Shown: positions 32,935 to 42,793, counted from the stretch's first letter. The stretch is DNA of 64,000 bases from Maridesulfovibrio sp. (GCF_963676065.1 NZ_OY780933.1:248001-312000), one strand, 5' to 3'. Program-made: numbers and translations. The notes: generated by a model not told the origin, from the sequence alone.

Positions 32935-34893
32935 ATGAAAATAGGAGTCTTTGTCTGCCATTGCGGGACAAACATCGAAGGTACCGTGGACACCGCTGCA
33001 GTTGCCGCAGCCGCACGGGAATTCCCCGGTGTTGTTTTCGCAACAGATACAATGTACGCCTGCTCCGAACCCGGACAGGACGAGATAATAGAAGCAATCA
33101 AGGAACATAAACTCGACGGTGTGGTTGTCGCATCCTGTACCCCCAGAATGCACGAACCGACCTTCCGCAGAACGCTGGAAAGAGCCGGCTTAAACCGCTA
33201 CCTGTTCGAGATGGCCAACATCAGGGAACACGTTTCCTGGATCGGTAAAGACCGTGAGGCAAACACCAACAAAGCTGTCGATCTGGTTCGCATGGCTGCT
33301 GCCAAGCTGCTTCAGGACAAACCGCTTAATGCCAAATTCTTTGACATGAACAAGCGGGTCATGATCGTTGGCGGTGGTGTTGCCGGTATTCAGGCGGCTC
33401 TCGACTGTGCTGACGGCGGGCTAGAGGTTATCCTCGTTGAAAAAACTTCCTCCATCGGTGGTAAGATGGCTAAACTGGATAAGACTTTCCCCACAGTGGA
33501 CTGCTCCAGTTGTATCCTCGGCCCCCGCATGGTTGATGTAGCCCAGCATCCCAACATCACCCTCTACGCCTGCTCAGAAATTGAGGAAGTGAACGGTTAT
33601 GTCGGCAACTTCTCCGTCAAGGTAAAAAGAAAAGCCACTTATGTAGACTGGAACAAATGTACCGGTTGCGGCATCTGTATGGAAAAATGCCCCAGTAAAA
33701 AGGCTGACAACCCCTTTGACGAAGAACTGGGTAAAACTACCGCGATCAACATTCCCTTTCCACAGGCCATCCCCAAAAAAGCGATTATTGATCCCAACTT
33801 CTGTATAAAAATCAAACGCGATAAATGCGGCGTCTGTGCCAAGGTCTGTCCCTCTGAAGCCATCGTTTACGATCAGGTGGATGAATTTGTGGTCGAAGAA
33901 GTGGGCGCAGTTGTCGCGGCTACCGGTTTCGATCTCGTGGACTGGACTGTGTACAGCGAATACGGCGGAGGCAAGTACCCCGACGTAATCACCTCCTTGC
34001 AGTATGAGCGAATGCTCTCCGCTTCAGGACCAACCGAAGGTCACATCAAGCGTCCTTCCGATGGTAAGGAACCGGAAAATGTGGTCTTCATCCAGTGCGT
34101 AGGCTCCCGTGATAAATCCATCGGGCGTCCTTACTGTTCCGGTTTCTGCTGCATGTACACCGCAAAACAGGCCATCCTGACCAAAGACCACTGCCCGGAT
34201 TCACAGTCCTACGTATTTTACATGGACATCCGCTCTCCGGGTAAGATGTACGACGAATTCACACGTAGAGCACAGGAAGAATACGGCGCGAGGTATATCC
34301 GCGGACGCGTATCCATGGTTTACCCCAAAGGGGACAAACTAGTTGTACGCGGTGCTGACACCTTGATGGGTGATCAGGTCGAAGTGGACGCGGATCTCGT
34401 TGTCCTCGCCGTCGGTGCTGAAGCCGCTGTCGGCGCATCCGATCTGGCTAAGAAACTGCGTATCTCTTACGATGCTTACGGTTTCTTCATGGAAGGCCAT
34501 CCCAAATTGAAACCCGTTGAAACCAACACAGCCGGTGTTTTCCTCGCCGGTTCATGTCAGGGTCCCAAAGATATCCCTTCCTCCGTCGCGCAAGGCAGCG
34601 CGGCTGCGGCAAAGGTTCTGGCCATGTTCTCCAAGGACCAGCTGGAAAGTGACCCCGCGGTTTCTGTAGTTGATATCAAACGCTGCATCGGTTGCGGCAA
34701 ATGCATCAGCACCTGCCCCTTCGGAGCCATTAAAGAAATGGACTTCCGCGGGCAGCCCAAAGCTGAGGTGATTGAAACAATTTGTCAGGGCTGCGGTATC
34801 TGCACATCCACCTGTCCGCAGGGTGCAATCCAGCTCCAGCACTTCACTGACAACCAGATTCTTGCGGAGGTTAACGCAGTATGCCGGTTCTAG
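32935..34893 (+). CDS. hdrA: Heterodisulfide reductase-like subunit HdrA (flavin bifurcating)
   Basis: This 652-residue flavoprotein has an FAD-binding region (IVGGGVAGIQAALD near 145) and ferredoxin-type [4Fe-4S] motifs CTGCGICMEKCP, CGVCAKVCP, CIGCGKCISTCP and CQGCGICTSTCP. HdrA is the site where electrons from the FlxABCD side are split. AAGGAGAAG lies upstream of the ATG. It overlaps flxD by 13 bases. Confidence 0.95.
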   Translation: MKIGVFVCHCGTNIEGTVDTAAVAAAAREFPGVVFATDTMYACSEPGQDEIIEAIKEHKLDGVVVASCTPRMHEPTFRRTLERAGLNRYLFEMANIREHVSWIGKDREANTNKAVDLVRMAAAKLLQDKPLNAKFFDMNKRVMIVGGGVAGIQAALDCADGGLEVILVEKTSSIGGKMAKLDKTFPTVDCSSCILGPRMVDVAQHPNITLYACSEIEEVNGYVGNFSVKVKRKATYVDWNKCTGCGICMEKCPSKKADNPFDEELGKTTAINIPFPQAIPKKAIIDPNFCIKIKRDKCGVCAKVCPSEAIVYDQVDEFVVEEVGAVVAATGFDLVDWTVYSEYGGGKYPDVITSLQYERMLSASGPTEGHIKRPSDGKEPENVVFIQCVGSRDKSIGRPYCSGFCCMYTAKQAILTKDHCPDSQSYVFYMDIRSPGKMYDEFTRRAQEEYGARYIRGRVSMVYPKGDKLVVRGADTLMGDQVEVDADLVVLAVGAEAAVGASDLAKKLRISYDAYGFFMEGHPKLKPVETNTAGVFLAGSCQGPKDIPSSVAQGSAAAAKVLAMFSKDQLESDPAVSVVDIKRCIGCGKCISTCPFGAIKEMDFRGQPKAEVIETICQGCGICTSTCPQGAIQLQHFTDNQILAEVNAVCRF

Positions 34894-35345
34894 AAGGTAA
34901 AGAGCTCAGAATCGTCGGTTTTCTCTGCAACTGGTGCTCCTACGGCGGCGCGGATACCGCGGGCGTCGGCAGGTTCACTCAGCCGACTGACTTAAGAGTT
35001 ATCAAGGTTCCCTGTTCAGGAAGAATAGATCCTCTGTTTATTGTGAAGACACTCATGTCCGGTGCGGACGGAGTGCTCGTGTCCGGTTGTCACCCCAACG
35101 ACTGCCACTATGCTGAGGGCAACTTTTATGCCCGCCGCAGGCTCGAAATGCTCAAAAGATTCATACCCATGCTGGGAATTGAACCTGAACGTTTCGATTA
35201 CACCTGGGTTTCTGCATCAGAAGGCCAGCGCTGGCAGGAAGTTGTGACCAAGTTCACCGAACAGATTCACAAACTCGGCCCGGCCCGGAAGATTGAAGGC
35301 CCGGATGCTGAGGAGACACTCAAATTGATGGAAGCCTCCCTCTAG
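34881..35345 (+). CDS. flxD: MvhD/FlxD-like [2Fe-2S] electron-transfer subunit
   Basis: This 154-residue protein has the MvhD cysteine pattern: CNWC near the N-terminus, PCSGR and GCHPNDCHY. It links the FlxABC dehydrogenase module to HdrA. It overlaps hdrA by 13 bases, which supports stoichiometric production. Symbol follows the D. vulgaris flxABCD-hdrABC naming and is my assignment from gene order. Confidence 0.88.
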   Translation: MPVLEGKELRIVGFLCNWCSYGGADTAGVGRFTQPTDLRVIKVPCSGRIDPLFIVKTLMSGADGVLVSGCHPNDCHYAEGNFYARRRLEMLKRFIPMLGIEPERFDYTWVSASEGQRWQEVVTKFTEQIHKLGPARKIEGPDAEETLKLMEASL

Positions 35346-35375
35346 GCAGGGCAGTTCCACGCAAGGAGAAACAGA

Positions 35376-36335
35376 GTGAAAAATCTGGAAGATCTTAAAA
35401 AACAAATCAAGGATGCCCTGCCGGAGCTGGATGTGGTCATCGGTTGGTCGGACAGTTTCGACCCGCTGCATGCCACCCCGCATTTCATACGCAGGGAAGA
35501 AGACATAGATAAATTGAAAGTGGACGCGCTCTGCGTTCACAACCTCGCCACCTACCTGCCCTCACTGAAAGGTAAAAAGGTCGGTATCGTGGTCAAAGGC
35601 TGCGACAGCCGTTCCGTTGTAGAACTGCTGCAGGAAAACCTCATCAAACGTGAAGACGTAACAATCTTCGGTTTCGGTTGCGACGGCGTTGTTGACCAGA
35701 CCAAGATCCGCCGCGCAGTTGGTGATGTAGGAATGCTCGAAGCATGTGAAGTGAGCGACAACGAAGTCAAACTTACCGTTGCAGGAAAAGAACACAAACT
35801 GCCCTTGGCTGACGTTCTCGCAGACAAATGCGGAACCTGCCGCTATCCTAACGCGGTCCTTTCCGATCAGTTTGTTGGTGAAGAGGTCAAAACCAACGCT
35901 TCTTTCGAAGACGGTTACAAAGACCTTGAGGAATTCGAGGCCAAATCCACCGAAGAAAAATTCGGTTTCTGGCTTGGAGAAATGGATCGCTGCATCCGCT
36001 GCTACGCATGCCGCAACGCATGCCCCATGTGTGTATGTCGCGACCATTGCGTGGCCCAGTCCCGTGATCCTCACTGGCTCAGTCAGGAAGCCCACGTCCG
36101 CGACAAGTGGATGTTTCAGGTTATCCATGCCTACCATCTCGCCGGACGCTGCACCGAATGCGGTGAATGCCAGCGCGCCTGCCCGGTAGACATTCCGATC
36201 CTGCTCTTCAAGAAGAAGTTCAACAAGGAAATCAAGGAAGTCTTCAACTACGAAGCCGGACTTGATCCTGAGGCAACTCCTCCGCTTCAGACCTTCAAAG
36301 TTGAAGAACCGACTATCAAGGAGAAGGAGTGGTAG
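35376..36335 (+). CDS. flxC: FlxC: Fe-S electron-transfer subunit
   Basis: This 319-residue subunit has a CoF420/FrhB-like N-terminal part (VKGCDSRSVVELLQENLI; FGFGCDGVV; CGTCRYPNAV) and two C-terminal [4Fe-4S] motifs (CIRCYACRNACP and CTECGECQRACP). It starts with GTG and AAGGAG upstream. It is 30 bases after flxD and overlaps flxB. The flxC/flxB assignment rests on gene order in D. vulgaris. Confidence 0.85.
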   Translation: MKNLEDLKKQIKDALPELDVVIGWSDSFDPLHATPHFIRREEDIDKLKVDALCVHNLATYLPSLKGKKVGIVVKGCDSRSVVELLQENLIKREDVTIFGFGCDGVVDQTKIRRAVGDVGMLEACEVSDNEVKLTVAGKEHKLPLADVLADKCGTCRYPNAVLSDQFVGEEVKTNASFEDGYKDLEEFEAKSTEEKFGFWLGEMDRCIRCYACRNACPMCVCRDHCVAQSRDPHWLSQEAHVRDKWMFQVIHAYHLAGRCTECGECQRACPVDIPILLFKKKFNKEIKEVFNYEAGLDPEATPPLQTFKVEEPTIKEKEW

Positions 36336-37396
36336 CCATGGCAAAATTCATCAAATCCGACCAAGTATCGGCATGGCTGGAAGAGCTGGGTAAGAAACAC
36401 GAAGTGCTCGCCCCGCGTAACGAGGGTGACGCAATCGTATTCAAACCCTACGATGCCAAAAAAGGTTTCAACATCGAACGTGAAGCAACCGCTCCACCGA
36501 AAAAAGCCTGCTTCCCGCAGAGTGAAACCCTTGTTGAATTCAGCCACATCAAAGATCTTGAGAATCCCGAGAAAGTGGCCCTTGATGTGAAGGAAACCAT
36601 TCCAGATTCATCATGGGTTGTTTTCGGCAGTCGTCCCTGTGACGCTAGAGGATTCACCATGTTCGACCGTGTTTACCTGAACGGCAAGCACGTGGACGTA
36701 TATTACAAAGCCCGCAGGGAAAACACCTGCTTCATCACCCTCGCGTGTGAAAAAGGTGAAACCACCTGCTTCTGCAACTGGGTGGGTTCAGGACCTTCCG
36801 ATCCTACCGGCTCCGATGTACTCATGGTCCCTGTAGACGGCGGTTACTTTCTGGAAGCTGTCAGCGATCGAGGTGAAAAACTGCTCGAAAGCTCTCTGCT
36901 GGAAGACGGCGGATCAAAACAGACCGCTGCCGATGAATTCCGCGCCAGCGCCGACCAGTCCATGAGCGAAGCACAGGACCTGACCAAAGCTCCCGAAAAG
37001 CTTCTCGAAGCTTTCAACGATATGGACTTCTGGGAAGAACAGTCCTCCAAATGCCTGAGCTGCGGCGCATGCACTTATCTCTGTCCCACCTGCTACTGCT
37101 TCAACATCACTGATGAAAGCGACGGCATATCAGGCCAGCGCATCAGAAGCTGGGACAACTGCATGTCCAACCAGTTCACCCTGGAGGCCAGCGGTCACAA
37201 TCCGCGTCCCACCAAGGCTCACCGCCTCAGAAACAGGGTCGGCCATAAGTTCAGCTACTATCCGGACCTGCACGACGGAGTTATATCCTGCTGCGGTTGC
37301 GGACGCTGCATCAAGAGCTGTCCCGTGGGCGTTGACATCCGTGAAATCGTCCTGAACGCTATTGCATATGAAGCAAAGGAGAAGGCAAATGACTAG
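36329..37396 (+). CDS. flxB: FlxB: Fe-S electron-transfer subunit
   Basis: This 355-residue subunit resembles the anaerobic sulfite reductase/hydrogenase-beta type (asrA-like) two-[4Fe-4S] proteins. Its clusters are CLSCGACTYLCPTC and CCGCGRCIKSCPVG. N-terminal GSRPCDARGF and CNWVGSGPSDP segments are typical. It overlaps flxC by seven bases and flxA by eight. Confidence 0.85.
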   Translation: MVAMAKFIKSDQVSAWLEELGKKHEVLAPRNEGDAIVFKPYDAKKGFNIEREATAPPKKACFPQSETLVEFSHIKDLENPEKVALDVKETIPDSSWVVFGSRPCDARGFTMFDRVYLNGKHVDVYYKARRENTCFITLACEKGETTCFCNWVGSGPSDPTGSDVLMVPVDGGYFLEAVSDRGEKLLESSLLEDGGSKQTAADEFRASADQSMSEAQDLTKAPEKLLEAFNDMDFWEEQSSKCLSCGACTYLCPTCYCFNITDESDGISGQRIRSWDNCMSNQFTLEASGHNPRPTKAHRLRNRVGHKFSYYPDLHDGVISCCGCGRCIKSCPVGVDIREIVLNAIAYEAKEKAND

Positions 37397-38219
37397 CAAT
37401 CCTTATCTTCCGGCAATGGCCACCATTCAGGAGGTCATTCAGGAAACTCCCAATATCATGACCTTCCGGGTAACGTTAAATAACCCGGAAACCAAAAAGG
37501 CTTTCACCTTTGAACCCGGTCAGGTGGGACAGCTGTCCGCCTTCGGGATCGGTGAATCCACTTTCGTAATCAACTCTTCCCCCACCCGCATGGATTACCT
37601 GCAGTTCAGCGTAATGCGCACCGGGGAAGTGACCGAAAAGCTGCATAAATTGAGTGCGGGCGACCAGATCGGCGTACGCGCTCCGCTGGGTAACCATTTC
37701 CCTTACGAAGCCATGAAAGGTAAAGACATCGTCTTTGTCGGCGGCGGTATCGGTATGGCTCCCCTGCGGACCCTGCTCTACTACATGCTGGATAACCGCA
37801 AAGACTACGGCAAAATCACCCTGCTCTACGGAGCAAGATCCCCCGTGGACATGGCGTACCAGTATGAATTGCCTGAATGGCTGGAGCGGGACGACCTCGA
37901 CACCCACCTGACAATTGATGCGGAATATGAAGGCTGGGAGCATAACGTAGGGCTGATTCCCAACGTGCTTCTGGACATCAAACCTCCGTCCAAAAACGCA
38001 TTCGCAGTTACCTGCGGACCGCCAATCATGATCAAGTTCACTGTGCAGGCCCTTGCCAAGCTCGGTTTTAAGGATGATCAGATCATCACCACACTTGAAA
38101 AACGCATGAAATGCGGTATCGGCATCTGCGGTCGTTGCAACATCGGCACCAGCTATGTATGTCAGGACGGACCCGTCTACACATACGAACAGCTTAAGAA
38201 ACTGCCTAACGAAATGTAG
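37389..38219 (+). CDS. flxA: FlxA: NAD(H)-oxidising FAD subunit (ferredoxin-NADP reductase-like)
   Basis: This 276-residue subunit has the ferredoxin-NADP+ reductase fold: FAD motif SSPTRMDYLQFSV, NAD motif GGGIGMAPLRTL, and a C-terminal [2Fe-2S]-type MKCGIGICGRCN. It should bring NADH electrons into the complex. The ATG at 37389 overlaps the flxB stop and has AAGGAG upstream; a start at 37362 lacks such a site. Confidence 0.88.
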   Translation: MTSNPYLPAMATIQEVIQETPNIMTFRVTLNNPETKKAFTFEPGQVGQLSAFGIGESTFVINSSPTRMDYLQFSVMRTGEVTEKLHKLSAGDQIGVRAPLGNHFPYEAMKGKDIVFVGGGIGMAPLRTLLYYMLDNRKDYGKITLLYGARSPVDMAYQYELPEWLERDDLDTHLTIDAEYEGWEHNVGLIPNVLLDIKPPSKNAFAVTCGPPIMIKFTVQALAKLGFKDDQIITTLEKRMKCGIGICGRCNIGTSYVCQDGPVYTYEQLKKLPNEM

Positions 38220-38256
38220 TTTCCGGTCCCAGCTGACTGGGATAAGATCAAAAAAG

Positions 38257-38290
38257 AACCCCGTCCTTGAATCAAGGGCGGGGTTTTATT
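38257..38290 (+). terminator. Rho-independent terminator of the hdr-flx operon
   Basis: AACCCCGTCCTTGA pairs with TCAAGGGCGGGGTT (one T-G) and runs into TTATTT. It lies 38 bases past the flxA stop. Confidence 0.88.
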
Positions 38291-38337
38291 TCGTCTTTAA
38301 CTTTACAGTAAACCTTTTTTTCCACTATTATGAAACC

Positions 38338-38706
38338 ATGAAAATTCTGCTCGTTGATGACGAAAAAATAAATACTCTATCTGCATCCCGACTGCTTGAG
38401 AAACAGGGATTCTCTGTAAGCGTTGCGGTGAATGGACTGGAAGCACTGGATAAGCTGCATGAATCGGAGTTCGATTGCATTCTCATGGACATTCAGATGC
38501 CGGAGATGGACGGTTTTGAAGCGATATCACGGATACATGATGAATTTGTGTTCGGTGAAAAATCCAAAACTCCAATCATTGCCATGACCGGCCACTGCTA
38601 TACCGATGCCCTTGACGAACTCAGACAAGCCGGCATCGAACACTACGTATGCAAACCTTTTGATTTCAACCATCTGCTTGAAGTTATCAAGAAAGCTACC
38701 AGTTAA
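38338..38706 (+). CDS. Single-domain response regulator (CheY-like)
   Basis: This 122-residue receiver domain has the phosphoacceptor D51 (MDIQMPEMDG), acidic pair DD near 7-8, T at AMTG and K at VCKPF. No output domain is attached, so it works through a partner protein. It follows the hdr-flx terminator and has no convincing Shine-Dalgarno, so translation may be weak. No kinase is adjacent. Confidence 0.88.
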   Translation: MKILLVDDEKINTLSASRLLEKQGFSVSVAVNGLEALDKLHESEFDCILMDIQMPEMDGFEAISRIHDEFVFGEKSKTPIIAMTGHCYTDALDELRQAGIEHYVCKPFDFNHLLEVIKKATS

Positions 38707-38723
38707 ATAGGCCGCAGGCGCCA

Positions 38724-39905
38724 TCACACAAACTGCGCCGCCGCATATCCTGACGACCATGCCCATTGCAAATTATATCCACCCAGCCAGCCGGTGACAT
38801 CCAGCACTTCACCTATGAAATAAAGGCCCGGAACTTTATTGCTTTCCATGGTCTTGGATGAAATCTCAGCGGTATCCACACCTCCGGCAGCGACCTCGGC
38901 CTTGGCGAAGCCTTCAGTCCCCTGCGGCTTGACCACCCACGAATGAATACGCCCTGCAAGAGCTATCCTGCGTTCTTTGGTCAACTGGCTGACTGCGGTG
39001 TCAGAATCCTGCCCCTCAAGCAACAGATCTACCATCTTGCGGGTGAAAAAGCGGGCGAAGAAATTACGCAGAGCGACATTCTCAGTGCGACTGGCTTCCA
39101 GCTCGTCTGAAATATTGTGAGTGGGCAGTAGATTGATGGTCAGTGCTGAGCCTCGCCGCCAGTAGTTGGAGATCTGCAACACCGCAGGACCGGATATTCC
39201 TTTGTGGGTGAAAAGCATATCGCTCTGGAAGACACGGCCCTCGCATTCGATGGAAACCGGCAGGGCATTGCCGCTGAGCTCTTTACAAAACTTACCGTCA
39301 CGGCCGCTGATTGTGAACGGGACCAGCGAAGGACGTACCGGAAAAACATTCAACCCATATTGTTCGGCGATTTTGTACCCGAATGAAGTAGCCCCCACCT
39401 GCGGCCAAGCCGGAGAGCCCAGCGCCACGACAAGCGCGGGTGCTTCAAAATTCTGACCGCCGCTTGTAACTACAAACGGGCCTTCGCCGCTGATTGATTC
39501 CAGCTCACGATTCATAAGCGTTTCCACTCCGGCACGATGACATTTGGAAACCAGCAACCCCGCAATCTGCCCGGCCCCGTCAATGGTAAAGAGCTGCCCG
39601 GCCTCGCGCTCTTCGTATTCAATTCCCGCCTCGGCAACAAATGAAATTATATCCCACTGATTATGTCGTGCCAGCGCGGATTTAACAAAATGCGGATTCG
39701 CCGAAACATAATTTTCCGCCGAGACATCCATATTGGTAAAGTTACATTTGCCGCCCCCGGCAACACGGACCTTACGTCCTGCTTTTCCTGAATGGTCAAG
39801 CACCAGCACCTTACGCCCGCGCGCGGCAGCATGCATTGCACAATAAAGCCCGGACGCGCCCGCGCCGAGGATAATTACATCGTATTTAGAAGAGGTGTTG
39901 TTCAT
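38724..39905 (-). CDS. BaiN/YhiN-family FAD/NAD(P)-dependent oxidoreductase
   Basis: This 393-residue flavoprotein has the dinucleotide motif GAGASGLYCAMHAAARG and the family marker GRKVRVAGGGKCNFTN. C-terminal FIGEVLDVTGWLGGYNLQWA is conserved in the HI0933 family. It probably oxidises or reduces an unknown small molecule. It is convergent with the response regulator. ATG at 39905. Confidence 0.9.
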   Translation of the reverse strand: MNNTSSKYDVIILGAGASGLYCAMHAAARGRKVLVLDHSGKAGRKVRVAGGGKCNFTNMDVSAENYVSANPHFVKSALARHNQWDIISFVAEAGIEYEEREAGQLFTIDGAGQIAGLLVSKCHRAGVETLMNRELESISGEGPFVVTSGGQNFEAPALVVALGSPAWPQVGATSFGYKIAEQYGLNVFPVRPSLVPFTISGRDGKFCKELSGNALPVSIECEGRVFQSDMLFTHKGISGPAVLQISNYWRRGSALTINLLPTHNISDELEASRTENVALRNFFARFFTRKMVDLLLEGQDSDTAVSQLTKERRIALAGRIHSWVVKPQGTEGFAKAEVAAGGVDTAEISSKTMESNKVPGLYFIGEVLDVTGWLGGYNLQWAWSSGYAAAQFV

Positions 39906-40145
39906 GTGAGGGGTTGTAGGATGGATTGGGTAGTGGGTAAAGGGTTAATGCAGACTCATAGAATGACATCTTCCCCTATTCTGTACCGATCTAATTTAGA
40001 AAAATTCGGCCTTCTGGGGGTGGTTTATGGCCCCCCTAAGAAAGGGGGGACAACCACAGCACAGGTACTTATTTCTACAAGTGGTTTGTAGCAACTGCTA
40101 TCCCTGCAGGGTTAAACCACTTAACATCTTTATTTTGTACCACAA
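39906..40145. other. Intergenic region with short GC hairpins
   Basis: A region between the flavoprotein gene and the methyltransferase gene (both -). CCCCCC-N7-GGGGGG at 40031-40049 and AAGTGGTTT / AAACCACTT (40079-40087 and 40114-40122) could form hairpins that end the polysaccharide operon; neither has a T tract on the minus strand. No gene is seen. Confidence 0.45.
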
Positions 40146-41033
40146 TTAAAGGGTATCTTTGCTTTTAAAACTGATATTCAGCTTTTTTCCGGAAAAATAC
40201 ATGGCTCTTGGCATACAATCTCCATTTAATAACGGAAATGCTTTTAGGAGAGCTTGCTCTACTTCAACATCATCTTTGCCAAGCCTATGGTTTGCTGCTG
40301 ACAAAAAGCCGTGCAAAGATGAAATAGGATGAGATTCTAACATCTTTAGACCGCACTGTTTATAAATATATTGCATTTCATCTTTAGTAAAAACTCTGAT
40401 CGTGACATTTGATTTAGCCCATTTTTTTTGCAACAGACTCTCTATTTTATTTTTATCTTCAAAAGCAATAGCGTAATATAAATTTCCTTCTTGCATTAAT
40501 TCAGAATGAGTTATGATACCATTAGGTGCAAGGGCTTTTGCGAAGTGCTCTAATCTTTTTTCAAATTTTTTATTTAGATAGCAGAGCACTTCTATACTTA
40601 CTAATGCATCAATACTATTTTCGGGGATGTTAAGATCTAAGACATCAGCGCAAACCACTTGGACAAATTTACGCTGCGTAGGGCTTAAAGAATTATATAG
40701 TTGTTTTGCAGATTCCGGGTGACATTCTACTGCTATTATATTTGTGAATCCCAGTTTTAAAAGTTCGTGGGTAATTCGCCCGTCACCTGCTCCTAATTCC
40801 AGCACTGTACACGCCCGTGGAAGCAAGTTCAGAGTTTCGGACAGTAATCTGCGGTATACTTCAATATCAAGCGAGGATGTTGTCAAAGCAATATCAGCTC
40901 GGTCACGTAGAGTAGAGCCATGACCGTTAATGTTTAATTTCATCCAGTCAGATGAAGGCGTCTTTGACGATACAAAAAAATTGGGTTCAATTTCACCTAG
41001 ATCATAAACTAATTCTCGTGCCAGAAGGGACAT
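40146..41033 (-). CDS. Class I SAM-dependent methyltransferase
   Basis: This 295-residue protein has the SAM-binding motif I (VLELGAGDGRIT) with downstream acidic motif (IIAVECHPES) and motif IV-like DALVSIEVLCYLN. It resembles sugar or lipid methyltransferases from glycan loci. Last gene of the minus-strand polysaccharide operon (47266 to 40146); its ATG directly follows the TAA of the previous gene (TAAATG). Confidence 0.8.
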   Translation of the reverse strand: MSLLARELVYDLGEIEPNFFVSSKTPSSDWMKLNINGHGSTLRDRADIALTTSSLDIEVYRRLLSETLNLLPRACTVLELGAGDGRITHELLKLGFTNIIAVECHPESAKQLYNSLSPTQRKFVQVVCADVLDLNIPENSIDALVSIEVLCYLNKKFEKRLEHFAKALAPNGIITHSELMQEGNLYYAIAFEDKNKIESLLQKKWAKSNVTIRVFTKDEMQYIYKQCGLKMLESHPISSLHGFLSAANHRLGKDDVEVEQALLKAFPLLNGDCMPRAMYFSGKKLNISFKSKDTL

Positions 41034-42053
41034 TTAATCTCCTTGTTTTTTATAGAATGTATATAGCTTTCTAGAATCATGAATAATTTGGAAAAATCGT
41101 TCTTTAAAGAAAATAGTACCTTTGTTTAAAGCTTTCTTCGTGTTAGCACTGCTGCCAAAACCGGCAAAACGAACACTCCTTTCTTTCTGCAATACAAGCC
41201 ATTGCCATACAAGAAAAAGGTTAGCATTAGGTTCGGGGGAATTTCGGTCAACAAACCAATTTCTGGCTATACAACAATGCTGATTGATTCTGTCTGAAAT
41301 CATTACGGCAACGATTTTGTTTTCATGGATCACTTTGTGAAAAAAAATATTATCACTAAAGAGGTCACTTCCCAGTATGATCTCCGGATCCGGGACGGTA
41401 ATTGATTTGCTCTGCTGAGTAACTAACTGTTTACGGATACGGATAAAATCATCAACATCAGCAGATAGAAAGGAGAACGTTTTATCTCTTTCAATTTTAC
41501 GGATCATTGTTTGATTATTCTTTTTCAGCTGAATTTCTTTTGCAAGATTAATATAAAATTCACACTGCATATTATCAAGTTTGTATCCCCAATGCAGAAG
41601 AGAGAAGTCCTCGACCTCGTGAATTTCTCCCCCAAGGCAACAACGGCTACGCCGACCATAATCTATTCTATAGTCTTTATTCCCCGCATGAGACTGACAG
41701 TAAGCAATAAGGGCTCCGATGCTCTCATGCCATAGGCTAAAACTGAGGTCTTGTTTTGCGAGTATCCCACCATAGGCAGAAGTAAAAGGTGTTTTGAATA
41801 TAATTTGTTGAGGGGAGCTAACGACCCCAAATGAACAACCGGAAATAATTTTACCTTTATGCTTAAAATGAATGTAGTGAATTTCCCCTACTTTACTTTT
41901 AAAAGTATCTTGCCATCGTGCACTATCAAAAAAAGTTGCACCTATTAACTTTGGTAAGTTAGTATCCCATACAGATCCAGACACTCGCTCAGATTTTACA
42001 CTCAGACTTTGAATGGCACCGGGAAATATATTTGTGAAATCCTCGGATATCAT
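41034..42053 (-). CDS. FemAB/GNAT-like protein of glycan loci
   Basis: This 339-residue protein looks like the FemAB-related N-acyltransferase group found next to polysaccharide genes: a K/R-rich segment (KNNQTMIRKIERDKTF) and C-terminal FAGFGSSANTKKALNKG resemble the aminoacyl/acyl-transfer fold. No catalytic residue can be assigned. It overlaps the deacetylase-like gene by four bases. AT-rich relative to the core. Confidence 0.6.
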   Translation of the reverse strand: MISEDFTNIFPGAIQSLSVKSERVSGSVWDTNLPKLIGATFFDSARWQDTFKSKVGEIHYIHFKHKGKIISGCSFGVVSSPQQIIFKTPFTSAYGGILAKQDLSFSLWHESIGALIAYCQSHAGNKDYRIDYGRRSRCCLGGEIHEVEDFSLLHWGYKLDNMQCEFYINLAKEIQLKKNNQTMIRKIERDKTFSFLSADVDDFIRIRKQLVTQQSKSITVPDPEIILGSDLFSDNIFFHKVIHENKIVAVMISDRINQHCCIARNWFVDRNSPEPNANLFLVWQWLVLQKERSVRFAGFGSSANTKKALNKGTIFFKERFFQIIHDSRKLYTFYKKQGD

Positions 42054-42742
42054 AGCATTTCTTTCAGGGTACTAACCCTCTCTTTTTTAGATAGTTGAGA
42101 TAAAACATCTATGAAAATTTTTTCCATTCCATTCCCCCTCCTACGCATACTATGTGTCTCTTGTTCAGTGAGTTGCGGCAAAATGTGTCCGTTAAGAGCA
42201 GATAAGGTTTCATCAATTGTTCTGCTGTTAAACCAGATATGTACAGGGTGGAAGTTTAAAACTTTAAGACCAGGATCATTAAAACCGCTAGGATTGAAAA
42301 CCGCTGTATCTGGATTAATGCGCATATACAAATTATCTCCACACCAGATAGGAAAGCGGACCAATTTCATGAATCGAATCGGCTCTATGTCACTTTGGAA
42401 TGGGATTAATACTGAAGAATCATATTTGATCCCATGTTTTAGGAATAGTTGCTCTAAATTGCTGTGCCAATATAGCCTGTGTGTACGACATCCTACTGCT
42501 TTGGGATAAAGTAAGGCTACATGACTTAGTCTGTTTTCTTCGCAATCTCCCTGGGTAGAATCATTCATCAAATTTGGATGGAGTCCAATTTCAATCTGAG
42601 GATTTTTTTTAAAAAAATATGGCGTAGTACAAAATATGGTTGCAGGAATTTTGAACTCCTGAAGCAAATCGACTACATAATCAATCATAAATTGGGGGGC
42701 CCAATCAGTGTCTAGTGTTATAACATATCTAGCTTTATCCAT
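42050..42742 (-). CDS. Polysaccharide deacetylase-like (NodB-fold) protein
   Basis: This 230-residue protein shows the NodB-type catalytic pattern at the start (VITLDTDWAP) and metal-ligand histidines in the style of EIGLHPN and CRTHRL. It could remove an acetyl group from an amino sugar in the glycan. No signal peptide, so action is on lipid-linked or nucleotide-linked intermediates. It overlaps the next gene (ATGA-type) and lies 51 bases after the sulfotransferase gene. Confidence 0.72.
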   Translation of the reverse strand: MDKARYVITLDTDWAPQFMIDYVVDLLQEFKIPATIFCTTPYFFKKNPQIEIGLHPNLMNDSTQGDCEENRLSHVALLYPKAVGCRTHRLYWHSNLEQLFLKHGIKYDSSVLIPFQSDIEPIRFMKLVRFPIWCGDNLYMRINPDTAVFNPSGFNDPGLKVLNFHPVHIWFNSRTIDETLSALNGHILPQLTEQETHSMRRRGNGMEKIFIDVLSQLSKKERVSTLKEML

Positions 42743-42793
42743 AAAAATGTATGGTTAAATGTTGTAAATCAAAAGTATAAATCAAGCACAAAG

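Noticed and set aside
40031..40049. CCCCCC-N7-GGGGGG hairpin as operon terminator
   Set aside because: Stem is short with a seven-base loop and no T tract on the minus strand; noted only inside the intergenic entry.
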